A stretch of 64,000 nucleotides of DNA, taken from contig NZ_JBCDMV010000026.1 of the NCBI RefSeq assembly GCF_038433135.1, positions 22,731-86,730 of the forward strand, read 5' to 3'. Source of the stretch: Luteococcus sp038433135 (GTDB taxonomy: Bacteria > Actinomycetota > Actinomycetes > Propionibacteriales > Propionibacteriaceae). How positions within the stretch are numbered: the first letter of the stretch is position 1; each line of letters starts with the position of its first letter. A model generated the notes under the pieces. The model saw only the letters and a program-made list of their open reading frames with translations, did no database searches and was not told the origin of the DNA. This document shows positions 42,957-51,881 of this stretch, in pieces. Made by a program: the position numbers and the translations under genes.

Positions 42957-43367
42957 TCAGTGCTTGCGAAGCCACTGGCGTTGCCAGGGAGTCTCGACGG
43001 CCCGGGCGTCGTAGCCGCGTCGCACCCAGGCGATCGCTGCGTCAGCGTCGAGCCCGTCCACCATCGCCATGGCGGCGAGCACGGTGCCCGTGCGGCCACG
43101 GCCTCCACCACATGCGACCTCGACCCGTTCTGACCCCGCGGCCAGCCATACCCGCTCGATGGCAGACCAAGCATTGTTGCGGGAGGGGGGCAGACCGAAA
43201 TCTGGCCACCGCAGCCACGCGTACGGCCATGACGGCTTCGGATCGCGCCACAGCGCATAAAGCCCGAGCTCCGGCTCGGTCCCGACCTGCTCTGACAATC
43301 GGCGCCCGCGCACCGTTCGCCCGCTGGGAAACACCACCACACCTGGCTCGTTGGATCTCCACTGCAT
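42957..43367 (-). CDS. Protein-tyrosine phosphatase family protein
   Basis: A 136-residue phosphatase with the C-x5-R signature in VEVACGGGRGRTGT (Cys86, Arg92) and a WPDFGLPPS general-acid-like loop. The short length fits a DUSP-like actinobacterial family. I started at ATG 43367, because MQWRSNEPGVVVFPSGRTVRGR agrees with the usual family N-terminus; ATG 43430 is a longer alternative that would crowd the divergent GNAT start. Substrate unknown. Confidence 0.75.
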   Translation of the reverse strand: MQWRSNEPGVVVFPSGRTVRGRRLSEQVGTEPELGLYALWRDPKPSWPYAWLRWPDFGLPPSRNNAWSAIERVWLAAGSERVEVACGGGRGRTGTVLAAMAMVDGLDADAAIAWVRRGYDARAVETPWQRQWLRKH

Positions 43368-43459
43368 GGAGTAAGTCTCGCAGCGGAACGCACGCACATG
43401 CCGCTGGTCTGACGCCGAAATCCGCTGCATGGTCGCGGTTTCGTCCCTAGGCTTGCCGC

Positions 43460-43954
43460 GTGCAACAACCCCTGCTCACTGTGGACGAGATCTCCTTGAC
43501 CCCGCCGCGCCTGGACGACGCAGAAGACTGGGCCGCCGCCCAGGACGACGAGTGCGCCCGCTGGTTCGACTGGCCCGGCCGCCCGCCCGTCGAACGATGC
43601 CGCGAACACCTCGCCAACGTGACCGCAGCCGACGATCCCGACAGCTACACCTGGGCCATCCGCACACCCACCGGGTTCGCCGGCGGCATCGACCTGAAAC
43701 TCGACGAGGGAGCCTGGAACATCTCCTACTTCGTCCACCCCGACCACAGAGGACGCCACATCGCCCGACGAGCCCTCCGCGCAGTCACCGACTGGGCCTT
43801 GACCAGACGAGGCCTGCCCGCAGTCTCCACCCGAGTCCACACTGACAACATCGCCAGCCAGAAGGTCCTCGTAGCCGCGGGATTCACCCGGACCGGCACG
43901 GTCGACAACCCAGAGGCGAATCATCAGGACTTCACCTACGAACGCCACCGCTGA
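43460..43954 (+). CDS. GNAT-family (RimJ/RimL-type) acetyltransferase
   Basis: A 164-residue protein with the RimJ/RimL pattern: N-terminal LTPPRLDDAEDW, the acetyl-CoA strand WNISYFVHPDHRGRHIARRAL (R-x-x-G/R-x-I), and TRVHTDNIASQKVLVAAGF near the end. It acetylates an N-terminus or small-molecule amine, not identifiable here. It starts at GTG 43460, divergent from the phosphatase gene. Confidence 0.83.
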   Translation: MQQPLLTVDEISLTPPRLDDAEDWAAAQDDECARWFDWPGRPPVERCREHLANVTAADDPDSYTWAIRTPTGFAGGIDLKLDEGAWNISYFVHPDHRGRHIARRALRAVTDWALTRRGLPAVSTRVHTDNIASQKVLVAAGFTRTGTVDNPEANHQDFTYERHR

Positions 43955-44087
43955 ACGCCCTCAACTGCCGCGAGCATCGAGTTCATGAGCACCCTGCGGT
44001 GTCGAGAGGGACTGCTCGTGTGCTGTAGGTCGCGCCACGGCACATGGAGATTCACGGCCACCGATCGGCGAACGGGGGTGTCAGGTG

Positions 44088-44246
44088 TCAGTCGTGGAAG
44101 TGGCCTGTCGTGGGTTGGTGAGGTGCGCGTCGGTGGTCTCGTTTTGGCTGCCGGGAGAAACCCAGCACCCTGCACGAGACCGCCACCGGCACCCGAATCT
44201 GTGTCCCCTTGGCCTGGGCCAGGTCGGTGACCAAGGGGTACATCAT
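44088..44246 (-). pseudogene. Truncated IS3-family orfB
   Basis: It begins ATGATG at 44246, its start overlapping the orfA stop, and reads MMYPLVTDLAQAKGTQIRVP then VAVSCRVLGFSRQ, the typical N-terminus of IS3 OrfB. It loses all similarity after about 33 codons and stops at 44088. The DDE catalytic core is absent, so the IS is dead. Confidence 0.7.
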
Positions 44247-44521
44247 TTTGGGTTGATGTCACGGGACAGGTAGGCCGCGGCGCGGCGCAGGACCTCGTTC
44301 TCCTGTTCCATCAGCCGGATGCGTTTCTTGGCCTCGCGCAGTTCGGCAGCCGAGCGGTTGTCGCCGGCCGGGGCATCGGCCCGGTCGGCCTTGGTCAGCC
44401 AGTTGCGCAGGCAGGACTCGCTGATCCCGAAGTCCTTGGCGATCTGGCCGATCGGGGCCTCGCCCTTGCGGGCGATCGCGATCACGTCGTCGCGGAACTC
44501 CTGGGGAGGGGGCTTGGGCAT
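44243..44521 (-). CDS. IS3-family orfA
   Basis: A 92-residue helix-turn-helix protein of an IS3-family element: KPPPQEFRDDVIAIARKGEAPIGQIAKDFGISESCLRNWLTKADRAD followed by a leucine-zipper-like coiled coil (ELREAKKRIRLMEQENEVLRRAAAYLS). OrfA normally makes a frameshift fusion with OrfB, of which only a stump follows. ATG 44521 has GAGAGG upstream; ATG 44530 is too close to that site. Non-functional for transposition. Confidence 0.85.
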   Translation of the reverse strand: MPKPPPQEFRDDVIAIARKGEAPIGQIAKDFGISESCLRNWLTKADRADAPAGDNRSAAELREAKKRIRLMEQENEVLRRAAAYLSRDINPK

Positions 44522-44621
44522 GACATACATCCTCTCACCAGGCCCTCACGGACCTGAGATGTCAGTGTCAACCAAACCCGGGGCAGTCCCCTTTGCGACC
44601 GATCGGTACCGACTTGCTCGT

Positions 44622-45068
44622 ATGACGATTCCAGTCCAAGGCGCCTGCACCGAGCTGAGGTGCCTGATGAGGGTGCCGGTTGTCACCTCACTTCAGGTCA
44701 CGCTGGCGGCCATTGCTGGGTCAGCGAGGCTAGTGATGAGCTACGAGGGCATCACTCTGACTGGGCGCACGTTCACCGCGCACCCGGTCGATTCCTTCCC
44801 GGACCTGCCGTCGCTGTGCGAGGCCTTCGACCGCGCGGCCATGACCCGCATTTCCTGGCCCGGGATCTTGGACGGCGAAGAGGTCATCGTTCTGGACTGC
44901 GCCGGCGAGCGTGTCTTGCTGGGGCGGGAACTGGCCGCCGGTGCAGTGAACAGCCTGCTGGGCGGACCGGTCGTCGTTCGCGGTGCGGGGGTGGGACGAC
45001 CGATCATGCTCTCCAGTGCCGGACAACCCGAGCACGTCGTCGCCATCGCGCCGCGCAGCGAGAACTGA
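44622..45068 (+). CDS. Hypothetical protein preceding the MFS gene
   Basis: A 148-residue ORF. The credible part may begin at ATG 44736 (MSYEGITLTGRTFTAHPVDS); the segment before it lies near the IS3 relic and has poorer codon bias. It shows a beta-rich pattern (GEEVIVLDCAGERVLLGRELAAGAV) and no membrane helix. It ends in an ATGA-type overlap with the MFS gene. No family recognised. Confidence 0.55.
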   Translation: MTIPVQGACTELRCLMRVPVVTSLQVTLAAIAGSARLVMSYEGITLTGRTFTAHPVDSFPDLPSLCEAFDRAAMTRISWPGILDGEEVIVLDCAGERVLLGRELAAGAVNSLLGGPVVVRGAGVGRPIMLSSAGQPEHVVAIAPRSEN

Positions 45069-46276
45069 TGTTGCGCTGGTGCACGCCGGGCTACGTCGCC
45101 TGGATAGTCGCCTCAACGGTGTCGGCGCTTGGAGGCGGAGTCCTCACCTTTGCCCTCGTATGGACGGCAACAGGCATCAGCGGAACCCTGGCGGGAACGC
45201 TGTCCGCGGTCAGTCTGGTTCCCACGACCGCCCTGCTCCTGATTGGCGGAGCGTTGGGCGACAGTCTCGGCCAACGCCGACTGCTCCAGATCACCACCGT
45301 CGTCCAGGTCCTCCAAGGCATAGCGTTGTGGATCTTGCTCCACACCTCCATACCGCTCGTGGCAGTACTGATCGGCAATGCCATCGTTGCGGGCGCCCTA
45401 CAGGGACTTGGTAGCCCATCAAGCGTCGTCTATGCCCGGCAGTTCGTTCCTGTCGACGATGTGAAGGCGGCCATGGCAGTGGCGAGCGCCGTGGGCTCGA
45501 TCACGCGCATGGCTGGGCCGTCGCTGGGTGCGCTCGCCCTAGCTGCCGTCGGCTTGAGCGGCTCCGTGCTGGTGAATGCTGTGAGCTTCGCGGGCGTTCT
45601 ATTCGTGTTGTTCGCCATCACTCCCGCCACCACGCCCGCCAAATCGGTTGGGCGAACCTCTCTGAGGGGCCACGTTGTGGAGGGCGCGGCGAGTGTCTGG
45701 CGGCACCGGACCGCCAGAGTGATGTTGCTGTCGACTGGGCTTGTGGCGGGTTCGCTCCTGCCTGTGGTGGGCTTGGGCATTCCGTTGCTGGTCCGGTCAC
45801 ATCAGTGGCCCACGACTGTCGCGGGTCTACTGGAAGGGTGCTGGCTCGCCGGGTCTTTGGTGGTCAGCCTCATCGTTTCTGCCCGCTACGCTCGCCAGCC
45901 ACATGCGCGCGCGAGCGGTCTTGTCAGCGGACCGCTGCTCGCGGCGCTCGGGGTCGTCGCGATCACGGGGGCGCCGAATCCGGCTTTCGCCAGCGTTGCC
46001 TGCGTCGTCATGGGCATGGGCACGTCGCTGTTCACGGCGAACGTGGCACCCGTCCTTACCGCGACCGCGCCGCCTGAGCTGCAGTCACGCTGGTCAGCGA
46101 TCACAGCGCTTAGCCAGTTCCTTCCCCTGATCGTCGTCAACCCGGTTCTGGGGATCGCGGCCGACCACTTGGGAACACCTGTCACTCTGCTGGGGCTGGC
46201 CGTGCCTGCGGCCGCGGCTGGTGTCCTGCAGGCGCATCATCGGTTTCCCGATTCAGTCGAGCAGGACCCGTCGTGA
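45068..46276 (+). CDS. Major facilitator superfamily exporter
   Basis: A 402-residue membrane protein with about 10-12 helices and an MFS loop 2-3 motif (GGALGDSLGQRRLL, near residue 60). It is related to MFS_3/enterobactin-exporter-like or macrolide efflux proteins (residues GSPSSVVYARQFVPVDDVKAAMAVASAVGSI near 115-145). It probably exports a drug or metabolite. Start overlaps the preceding stop. Confidence 0.85.
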   Translation: MLRWCTPGYVAWIVASTVSALGGGVLTFALVWTATGISGTLAGTLSAVSLVPTTALLLIGGALGDSLGQRRLLQITTVVQVLQGIALWILLHTSIPLVAVLIGNAIVAGALQGLGSPSSVVYARQFVPVDDVKAAMAVASAVGSITRMAGPSLGALALAAVGLSGSVLVNAVSFAGVLFVLFAITPATTPAKSVGRTSLRGHVVEGAASVWRHRTARVMLLSTGLVAGSLLPVVGLGIPLLVRSHQWPTTVAGLLEGCWLAGSLVVSLIVSARYARQPHARASGLVSGPLLAALGVVAITGAPNPAFASVACVVMGMGTSLFTANVAPVLTATAPPELQSRWSAITALSQFLPLIVVNPVLGIAADHLGTPVTLLGLAVPAAAAGVLQAHHRFPDSVEQDPS

Positions 46277-46390
46277 CCGAAGTGCGGGACCCGGTGTAGT
46301 AAAAGGGGTGCCCGGCAGTTGGTCGATCGTCGTCTCGCGTCATGGTCGGCACCACTCGGCGTCGGGAGTGCTTGCGCCTTCGGAGGTGTC

Positions 46391-46825
46391 ATGTCGACGA
46401 GAGATCCCTATCCGCTGACCTGGGAGCTGCCTACGCTCATCCTTGCCGGGCTTGTTCTGACCGCGGGGGTGGGTGTGCAGCTGTGCCGGTCAACGGCGTG
46501 CTGGGCCGCGGGCTCGGGCTGGTTGTGGCCGGACGAGTTGGTGCGTTCGACCGGCGGGATCCTCGCGGGTCGTCCGGATGCGGGACTGACCCCGGGCTCG
46601 TGCTTGGTCGGTTCTGGAGCCTTGGCCGCGTCAATCGTCGTGGCGGAGCTGGTGCTGCTGGTGCTGGTCACCCTCGTTGTTCGTGAGGCGTGGTTGCGGT
46701 GGGGTCCGGGGGTGGGTGCTGGGTATGCGTCGGCTGACGAGGCGCGGGAGTTGCTCGGAGTAGGGAGACTGCGTCGAGTCCGCAACATCGCGCGTCCTGA
46801 CTTGGCCCGGAAGGGGAAGCGATGA
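46391..46825 (+). CDS. Membrane protein preceding the coupling protein
   Basis: A 144-residue protein with two membrane helices (about 12-32 and 75-100) and a basic cytoplasmic tail ending in RRVRNIARPDLARKGKR. ATG 46391 follows GGAGG. It overlaps the VirD4-type gene by 4 bases; small two-helix proteins in this position commonly supply the membrane anchor to a soluble coupling ATPase. Confidence 0.7.
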   Translation: MSTRDPYPLTWELPTLILAGLVLTAGVGVQLCRSTACWAAGSGWLWPDELVRSTGGILAGRPDAGLTPGSCLVGSGALAASIVVAELVLLVLVTLVVREAWLRWGPGVGAGYASADEARELLGVGRLRRVRNIARPDLARKGKR

Positions 46826-48192
46826 GTCGGGGTTGGGCGGCTGAGGTGGGGTGGCGGATTGGGCGGGCGAAGCGTCCGCGTGGGGGCGAACTCTGGTGCC
46901 CGTTCGACCGGACCGCTGGGGTGATCGGGCCCCAGGGCTCGGGCAAGACGCTGGACATTTTGATGCCGGCGTTGTTGTCGGCGCCGGGTGCGGCGTTGGT
47001 GACGTTGACGAAGCCGGATGATCTGTACCTGTCGCTGAGCCACCGCTCTGGGGTGGGGCCGGTGGCGGTGTTGGACCCGTTTGGGTTGGCGTCGGGGTTG
47101 CCGTCGTTGGTGTGGGATCCGATTGCTGGTTGTGCTGATCCGCTGGTGGCGGAGCGTCGGGCGAAAGCGTTCACGGCGGGGACGATCAAGGCTGGTTCGG
47201 CTGGTGGGCGGGGTGATGATGCTGCGCGGTTCTATGCGACTGAGGCGGCGAAGGTGATCCAGTCGTACTTCCACGCCGCCGCGCTGGCCGGTGGTGACCT
47301 CGATCTGGTGTTGGAGTGGGTGGCGAGTCCACTGTCGACGGCCGAGCCGGAGGAGATCCTGCGGCAGCATCCCGGGGCGGCGCCGTTCTGGCATGGGTTG
47401 TTGACGGGTGCGCTGCGGGGTGATGACCGGACGGCGGGCAACACGATCACGACGGTGCAGCAGGCGATGTCGTTGTTCTTCCAGACCGAGATCCGCCGAC
47501 GCTGCGTCCCGTCCGTGGGGTCGCCGGCGACGGACATTCGGCAGCTGCTGGCCAACCGGGGGACGGTGTACATGCTGGGCCGGGAGGATCCGTATGCGTC
47601 GGCGTCGCCGTTGATGACGGCCGCAGCGGAGCATGTGCTGGACACGGCCTTGAGACTGGCGCACGAGTCGCCGTGGGGAAGGTTGTGTCCGCCGATGCTG
47701 TCGGTGCTGGACGAGTTGCCGTCGACGGCGCCGTTGCCGACGCTGCGGACGAGGATGGCCAATGAGCGGGCGTTGGGGTTGTCATTCATCTATGCGGCGC
47801 AGACCTGGCGTCAGCTGGCCGCGATCTTCGGCGAGCAGGAGGCGAGGGCCTTGTTCGGGCTGACCAATGTGTTGGTGTTGTTCGGCGGTTCGAAGGACGT
47901 GGCGTTCAACAAGGAGGTCTCCGACCTGGCCGGCCTGAAGCGCATCGCGCGGACGACCTATCAGCAGGGGAAGCACCACAGCCGCTCGGTCTCGGGTGAG
48001 GACGTGCCGGTGATCCGCCCCGCCGAGGTGCGGGAGCTGCGCGAGCGTCACGCGTTGGTGATCGCCGAGAACGCGAAACCCATTCTGGCCAAGCTCGACC
48101 GTTGCATCGACGGACGAGCCGGCAAACGTCTCCTGGCTGACCAGCAGCGCATCCGCGCCCAAGTCAGACAGGCTGGCACAGCCGGGTTATAG
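46822..48192 (+). CDS. VirD4/TraG-type coupling protein ATPase
   Basis: A 456-residue ATPase linking relaxase-DNA to the T4SS channel. Walker A is GVIGPQGSGKTLDILMPALL near residue 33; PMLSVLDELPSTAPLPTLRTRM (Walker B, near 298) and FIYAAQTWRQLAAIFGE follow, as in the TraM-recognition/VirD4 C-terminal domain. It has no transmembrane helix of its own, unlike classical VirD4; the preceding two-helix protein may fill that role. Confidence 0.92.
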   Translation: MSRGWAAEVGWRIGRAKRPRGGELWCPFDRTAGVIGPQGSGKTLDILMPALLSAPGAALVTLTKPDDLYLSLSHRSGVGPVAVLDPFGLASGLPSLVWDPIAGCADPLVAERRAKAFTAGTIKAGSAGGRGDDAARFYATEAAKVIQSYFHAAALAGGDLDLVLEWVASPLSTAEPEEILRQHPGAAPFWHGLLTGALRGDDRTAGNTITTVQQAMSLFFQTEIRRRCVPSVGSPATDIRQLLANRGTVYMLGREDPYASASPLMTAAAEHVLDTALRLAHESPWGRLCPPMLSVLDELPSTAPLPTLRTRMANERALGLSFIYAAQTWRQLAAIFGEQEARALFGLTNVLVLFGGSKDVAFNKEVSDLAGLKRIARTTYQQGKHHSRSVSGEDVPVIRPAEVRELRERHALVIAENAKPILAKLDRCIDGRAGKRLLADQQRIRAQVRQAGTAGL

Positions 48193-48251
48193 GCACCCGG
48201 ACAGCCGCTGCGGCTTGCGACAACAGATTCCCGAGGTGGAGGAGGTTGTCG

Positions 48252-48863
48252 ATGTCGGAGTTGGTGAGGCCGTTCCCGTCGGTGGGAGGTCGGATGCACC
48301 GGGCGTATGCAAACCTTGCGCGGCTGGAGCAGGCGAAGGACCCGTCCACGGTGAAGCACCTGGGGCCGGTGGAGTTCATCGCCAGACCGTGGGATGTGGC
48401 GGGGATCACTGATCGTGACCTGCGGCTGGAGGTGTGGGAGTGGCTCGACCGTTGTGTCGACTGGCTCAACACCGAGTACGCGTGGCAGCTGGGCGATATC
48501 GTCCCGTCGTGTTGGCCGCGGCATCCGCACCTGGTCCACGAGCTCGGCACCGTGTTCGACCAGCGACGCCGCGCAGGGCTCGCGGCCACGTCGGACCTGT
48601 TGGCCGAGTGGCACCGCTACACGCTGCCGTCCTTCCAGAACCGCATGAAGGAGACCCTGCGCACCAGTTGCGACGCGGGGCATCGTCCCTGCGCCGGGAC
48701 CGCCCGGATCGGCGCTGCCCGGCAGGACGCCACGGTGCGCGCCGGGTCGTTCGACCGCGACGTGGAGCACCTCGAACCAGACGACGAAGACCTCGCGACC
48801 ACCCGCTTCGCGCTCGTCGACGGTCACATCGTCGACACCAGCAGCGGTGAGGTCCTCACGTGA
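48252..48863 (+). CDS. Conserved conjugation-module protein, function unknown
   Basis: A 203-residue, Trp-rich protein (VWEWLDRCVDWLNTEYAWQ, SCWPRHPHLVHELGTVFDQRRRAG, LLAEWHRYTLPSFQNRM). It resembles, loosely, DUF4913-type proteins carried by actinobacterial ICEs beside the coupling protein. ATG 48252 has a perfect GGAGG site; an in-frame TTG at 48246 is unlikely. It overlaps the sigma-like gene by 4 bases. Confidence 0.65.
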   Translation: MSELVRPFPSVGGRMHRAYANLARLEQAKDPSTVKHLGPVEFIARPWDVAGITDRDLRLEVWEWLDRCVDWLNTEYAWQLGDIVPSCWPRHPHLVHELGTVFDQRRRAGLAATSDLLAEWHRYTLPSFQNRMKETLRTSCDAGHRPCAGTARIGAARQDATVRAGSFDRDVEHLEPDDEDLATTRFALVDGHIVDTSSGEVLT

Positions 48864-49753
48864 GGCTGGACGACCAACAGCTGCGGGCCTGCTGGGACGC
48901 TCGCGACGCCGGGGTCTTGGCGCAGAGCGCCCTCGACGGGGACGCGGAAGCTGTGAGGGTCACGCGGGGAGCGACGCGCGGGGAATTGCAGGAGTTGGTT
49001 GATGCCGGGCAGGTGGCGTGCCAGCGGGTGGTGGCCTCGAGCCTGGGGCTGGTGGGCTACACGATGCGCCAGGCCCACATCGCACCATCCGACCGGGACC
49101 TCTTTCAGGAAGGGGTCCTCGGCCTGATGGCTGCGGTGCACAGGTTCGATCCGAACAGGGGAGTGTGGTCGTCCTTCGCCTACGGCAGCATCCGCCAAGC
49201 GCTGGTGACCGCCGTCGCCACAGAGGCAGGCGCGCGCCAAGGCCTCACGGCGCACGCTGCGCGCGACCAGTACCGCTACCGGGCGCTCGCCGCCACACAA
49301 CCAGCAGGTCCCGGCGCCGATGGTGCGGCGCGTGTTGCCGCCGAGACTGGGGCGCCGATCGAGCGAGTGGAGATGCTGCTGACCCGACGAGCCAGCGCAT
49401 CGCTCGAAGGCCTCGAATCGCACGTCGCCCTCCGTGCGCACCACGACGCCGGCCCCGTCGACAGCATTGACCTGCGCCCCTACCTCCGAGCCCTCCCACC
49501 GACTGAGAGCTCCGTGCTGCGGGACTTCTACGGTATCGGACGACCTCCACAGCCCATCAAGACCATCGCCGACGGCCTGGACGTGTCGGAATCGACCGCA
49601 CGTCGCCTCCTGGCCCGCGGCCAGAACCACCTACGCGACATCATGGTCCACTTTGGAGCCGACTCTGCAGAGACAAGCACCCTCGGACGTACGCATCGGC
49701 AGTCTGCGCCCATCACCAATGCAGGGCGTCCCGCACTGCCGATCTCGCGCTAG
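48860..49753 (+). CDS. ICE-encoded sigma-70-like factor
   Basis: A 297-residue protein. Region 2 of sigma-70 is clear (VGYTMRQAHIAPSDRDLFQEGVLGLMAAVHRFDPNRGVWSSFAYGSIRQALV, about 65-120; compare DLxQEGxxGLxxAxxxFD...FxxYAxxxIR). Region 4 is at about 215-255 (ALPPTESSVLRDFYGI...IKTIADGLDVSESTARRLLARGQNHLR). Region 3 is degenerate and a disordered tail follows. It starts at GTG 48860, coupled to the preceding gene. It probably reprograms RNA polymerase to element promoters; the repeated motif at 33523/63339 is a candidate target (inference). Confidence 0.82.
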   Translation: MRLDDQQLRACWDARDAGVLAQSALDGDAEAVRVTRGATRGELQELVDAGQVACQRVVASSLGLVGYTMRQAHIAPSDRDLFQEGVLGLMAAVHRFDPNRGVWSSFAYGSIRQALVTAVATEAGARQGLTAHAARDQYRYRALAATQPAGPGADGAARVAAETGAPIERVEMLLTRRASASLEGLESHVALRAHHDAGPVDSIDLRPYLRALPPTESSVLRDFYGIGRPPQPIKTIADGLDVSESTARRLLARGQNHLRDIMVHFGADSAETSTLGRTHRQSAPITNAGRPALPISR

Positions 49754-50003
49754 ACACGCGGCAGAGTCGATATGAAGAGAGGATTTCGGCCAGCAAATTC
49801 AGCAGGCTTGCCGACTCTCATCAACGGCAGGATCCCAGATGGACTTAGATGCCGCTCAGCGGGTGATGGGGATCCAGAGGAAGGCAGATGGCAATGTCGT
49901 CTCCTTTCAACACAATGCCACCCGGAGCAACGATGCCCATGACCCGACGAGCTTTGCACGTTGCCCTCCCCATCCTTGTGCGGCACCCGCCCCCGCCCCC
50001 GCT

Positions 50004-51881
50004 TCACGCTCCGTCCTGGTCAAGCCCGAGTCTCACTCCGCAGAGTTGGGCAAGGATGGTCACGAAGGTGATGGCAGCGGACGCAAGTTCGGTGATTGGC
50101 AGGGCTGCGGCGATAGCGCTCGAAGGTGACGTGCTGTTCGTGGCGGCGAAGCGGAGGCCGAGGGCGGTGATAACTGCGAGGATGAGAGTTCCTGCGACTC
50201 CTTGCAAGATGATGGTTTCGGTGACAACGGTGGCGTAGATGCCATGGCGGCTGATCCCGAGCGACCGCAGCACCCGGAATTCTTTCTGGCGGGACATTCC
50301 GCTGGCGATGGTGGTCTGCACGATGCCGATCCCGCACATCAAATAGACGGTGCCGAACAGGCCGACGTTGGAACGGTAGGTGGTCGCCTTACGCACGTCG
50401 TTTTGGTGTTTGACGTACGAGTGGGGACCAAAGACAGTTCCTTCAGGGTTGCCTGCTGCGGCGAGTGTCGCAGTCACCTGTGCGGGGGGCATGCCGGTGG
50501 TGAAGACAGTGGACGGGGTGGCTCCGGTAGGCCCGAAGTTGCTGATCTGGCGCCAGTCGAGGAAGAGGCCTTCGTAGAGCTCGTCGCGCTCGAGGGTGGC
50601 CACGACGCGCAAGCTGACGGGCTTTCCAGCGTTCGTTGTCGTGGTGATTCGGTCCCCGACGTGGTGGCCGATTGAGCTGGCGATGTCGGTGCCGGACACC
50701 TTGGTGAGGTCGCCTTCGCGGATGTGCTGACGGGTGAGCCTTGCGAAGGCAGGGGCGTCAGTGAAATGCCACATGAGTCGCGTTTCGTCGGTGGGGCGAT
50801 AGTGCATCGCCAGACGGGCTTGGCCGCTCGTACGGCCGGTGAGAGCCTCCGCCACTCGATCGGCGCCGGCCGGGCTGGTGGCGGTGACGATTGTGTCGGC
50901 GGCGAGGCGGGCGCTGAGCGCTTGCTGTCGCATCTGTTCGTCGGGGGCATTGGCCACGAGGAAGGCTCCCAGCATGCCGATGGCGATGATGGTGGGGGTG
51001 ACCAGACGGGCGTAGCGAATGCGGTCCTTCGATGCGCGTCTGGCGGCGAGCAGCCCAGGGCCAGCAGCGAAGGTTCCCACGAGCCGCCCCACCAGCCAGG
51101 CGCCTGCGGGCATGACCAACGGGGCTACGGCGAGCAGCGGCACGACTGCCAGTAGCGGCAGCATCAGCACGATGTTCGGGCCTAAGCGTTGGGGGCTCAA
51201 CAACGCCAGGCCCGCGATGCCTGCCCCCAGCACGGTGAGGCGCCAGGCGACTTGCCAGTACGACATTCGGGCGGGCATGGGGGAGATGGCATGGACGAGC
51301 TCGCCGCTCGTGGCGCTGCGGGTAGCGCCATGGCCCGCCAACGCGGCCACCAGCGCAATCATCAGGGTGATGAGCAAGGCTCGGTCGAGGGGAAGGCCGA
51401 AGTCAACAGACATGTTCCTTCCGAAGAAGCCAATAGCCTGCAGCCCGCCGAAGAGTGGTTGGACAAGGATCAACCCGATCACTGAGCTAGGCAACCCGAC
51501 GGCCGTTCCCAGTGCGAAACACTCCGTGGCGATCATGCTGGCGAGCCGGCCCCGACTGGCACCAGCCAGGCGCAACGTTGCCAACTCCTGTTGGCGGAAG
51601 GAGACCACCTGTTTGACGGCGGACCACATCAGCAGGCCGCTGATTATGATCGCGAGCCCGGCCAGAAAGCTGAGGAAGCCGGTGATGGCTGGCAAGGTGC
51701 TGGCCAGCTGCTGAGCATCCATGTCTGGGACGTTGACTCTGTCGACGCTCGAGAAGCCGTAGACGAGGCCGAGCTGAGCTGCGGCGATGATGGCGGTGGC
51801 GGCCATGGTGGTCATACAGCCCAGGTACAGCGGCAGATGCCGGCGCAGCAGCCGCAGCGAGAGACTGGTCAGCTCGCGCAT
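50004..51881 (-). CDS. FtsX-like ABC transporter permease
   Basis: A 625-residue permease: one N-terminal helix (17-40), helix bundles at about 60-85, 115-140, 165-190, 215-300, a large outer domain (about 310-490), and three C-terminal helices. The two FtsX domains frame the outer loop (ELATLRLAGASRGRL; EFRVLRSLGISRHGIYATVV), the BceB/FtsX style of antimicrobial-peptide or lipid transport/sensing permeases. It is co-transcribed after the ATPase (13-base overlap). Confidence 0.88.
   Translation of the reverse strand: MRELTSLSLRLLRRHLPLYLGCMTTMAATAIIAAAQLGLVYGFSSVDRVNVPDMDAQQLASTLPAITGFLSFLAGLAIIISGLLMWSAVKQVVSFRQQELATLRLAGASRGRLASMIATECFALGTAVGLPSSVIGLILVQPLFGGLQAIGFFGRNMSVDFGLPLDRALLITLMIALVAALAGHGATRSATSGELVHAISPMPARMSYWQVAWRLTVLGAGIAGLALLSPQRLGPNIVLMLPLLAVVPLLAVAPLVMPAGAWLVGRLVGTFAAGPGLLAARRASKDRIRYARLVTPTIIAIGMLGAFLVANAPDEQMRQQALSARLAADTIVTATSPAGADRVAEALTGRTSGQARLAMHYRPTDETRLMWHFTDAPAFARLTRQHIREGDLTKVSGTDIASSIGHHVGDRITTTTNAGKPVSLRVVATLERDELYEGLFLDWRQISNFGPTGATPSTVFTTGMPPAQVTATLAAAGNPEGTVFGPHSYVKHQNDVRKATTYRSNVGLFGTVYLMCGIGIVQTTIASGMSRQKEFRVLRSLGISRHGIYATVVTETIILQGVAGTLILAVITALGLRFAATNSTSPSSAIAAALPITELASAAITFVTILAQLCGVRLGLDQDGA

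Noticed and set aside
49888..50238. Short plus-strand ORF (MAMSSPFNTMPPG...) with an AGGAAGG site near 49,880
   Set aside because: It runs into the 3' end of the convergent permease gene, becomes proline-rich noise and has no recognisable relatives; the ribosome site is probably chance.
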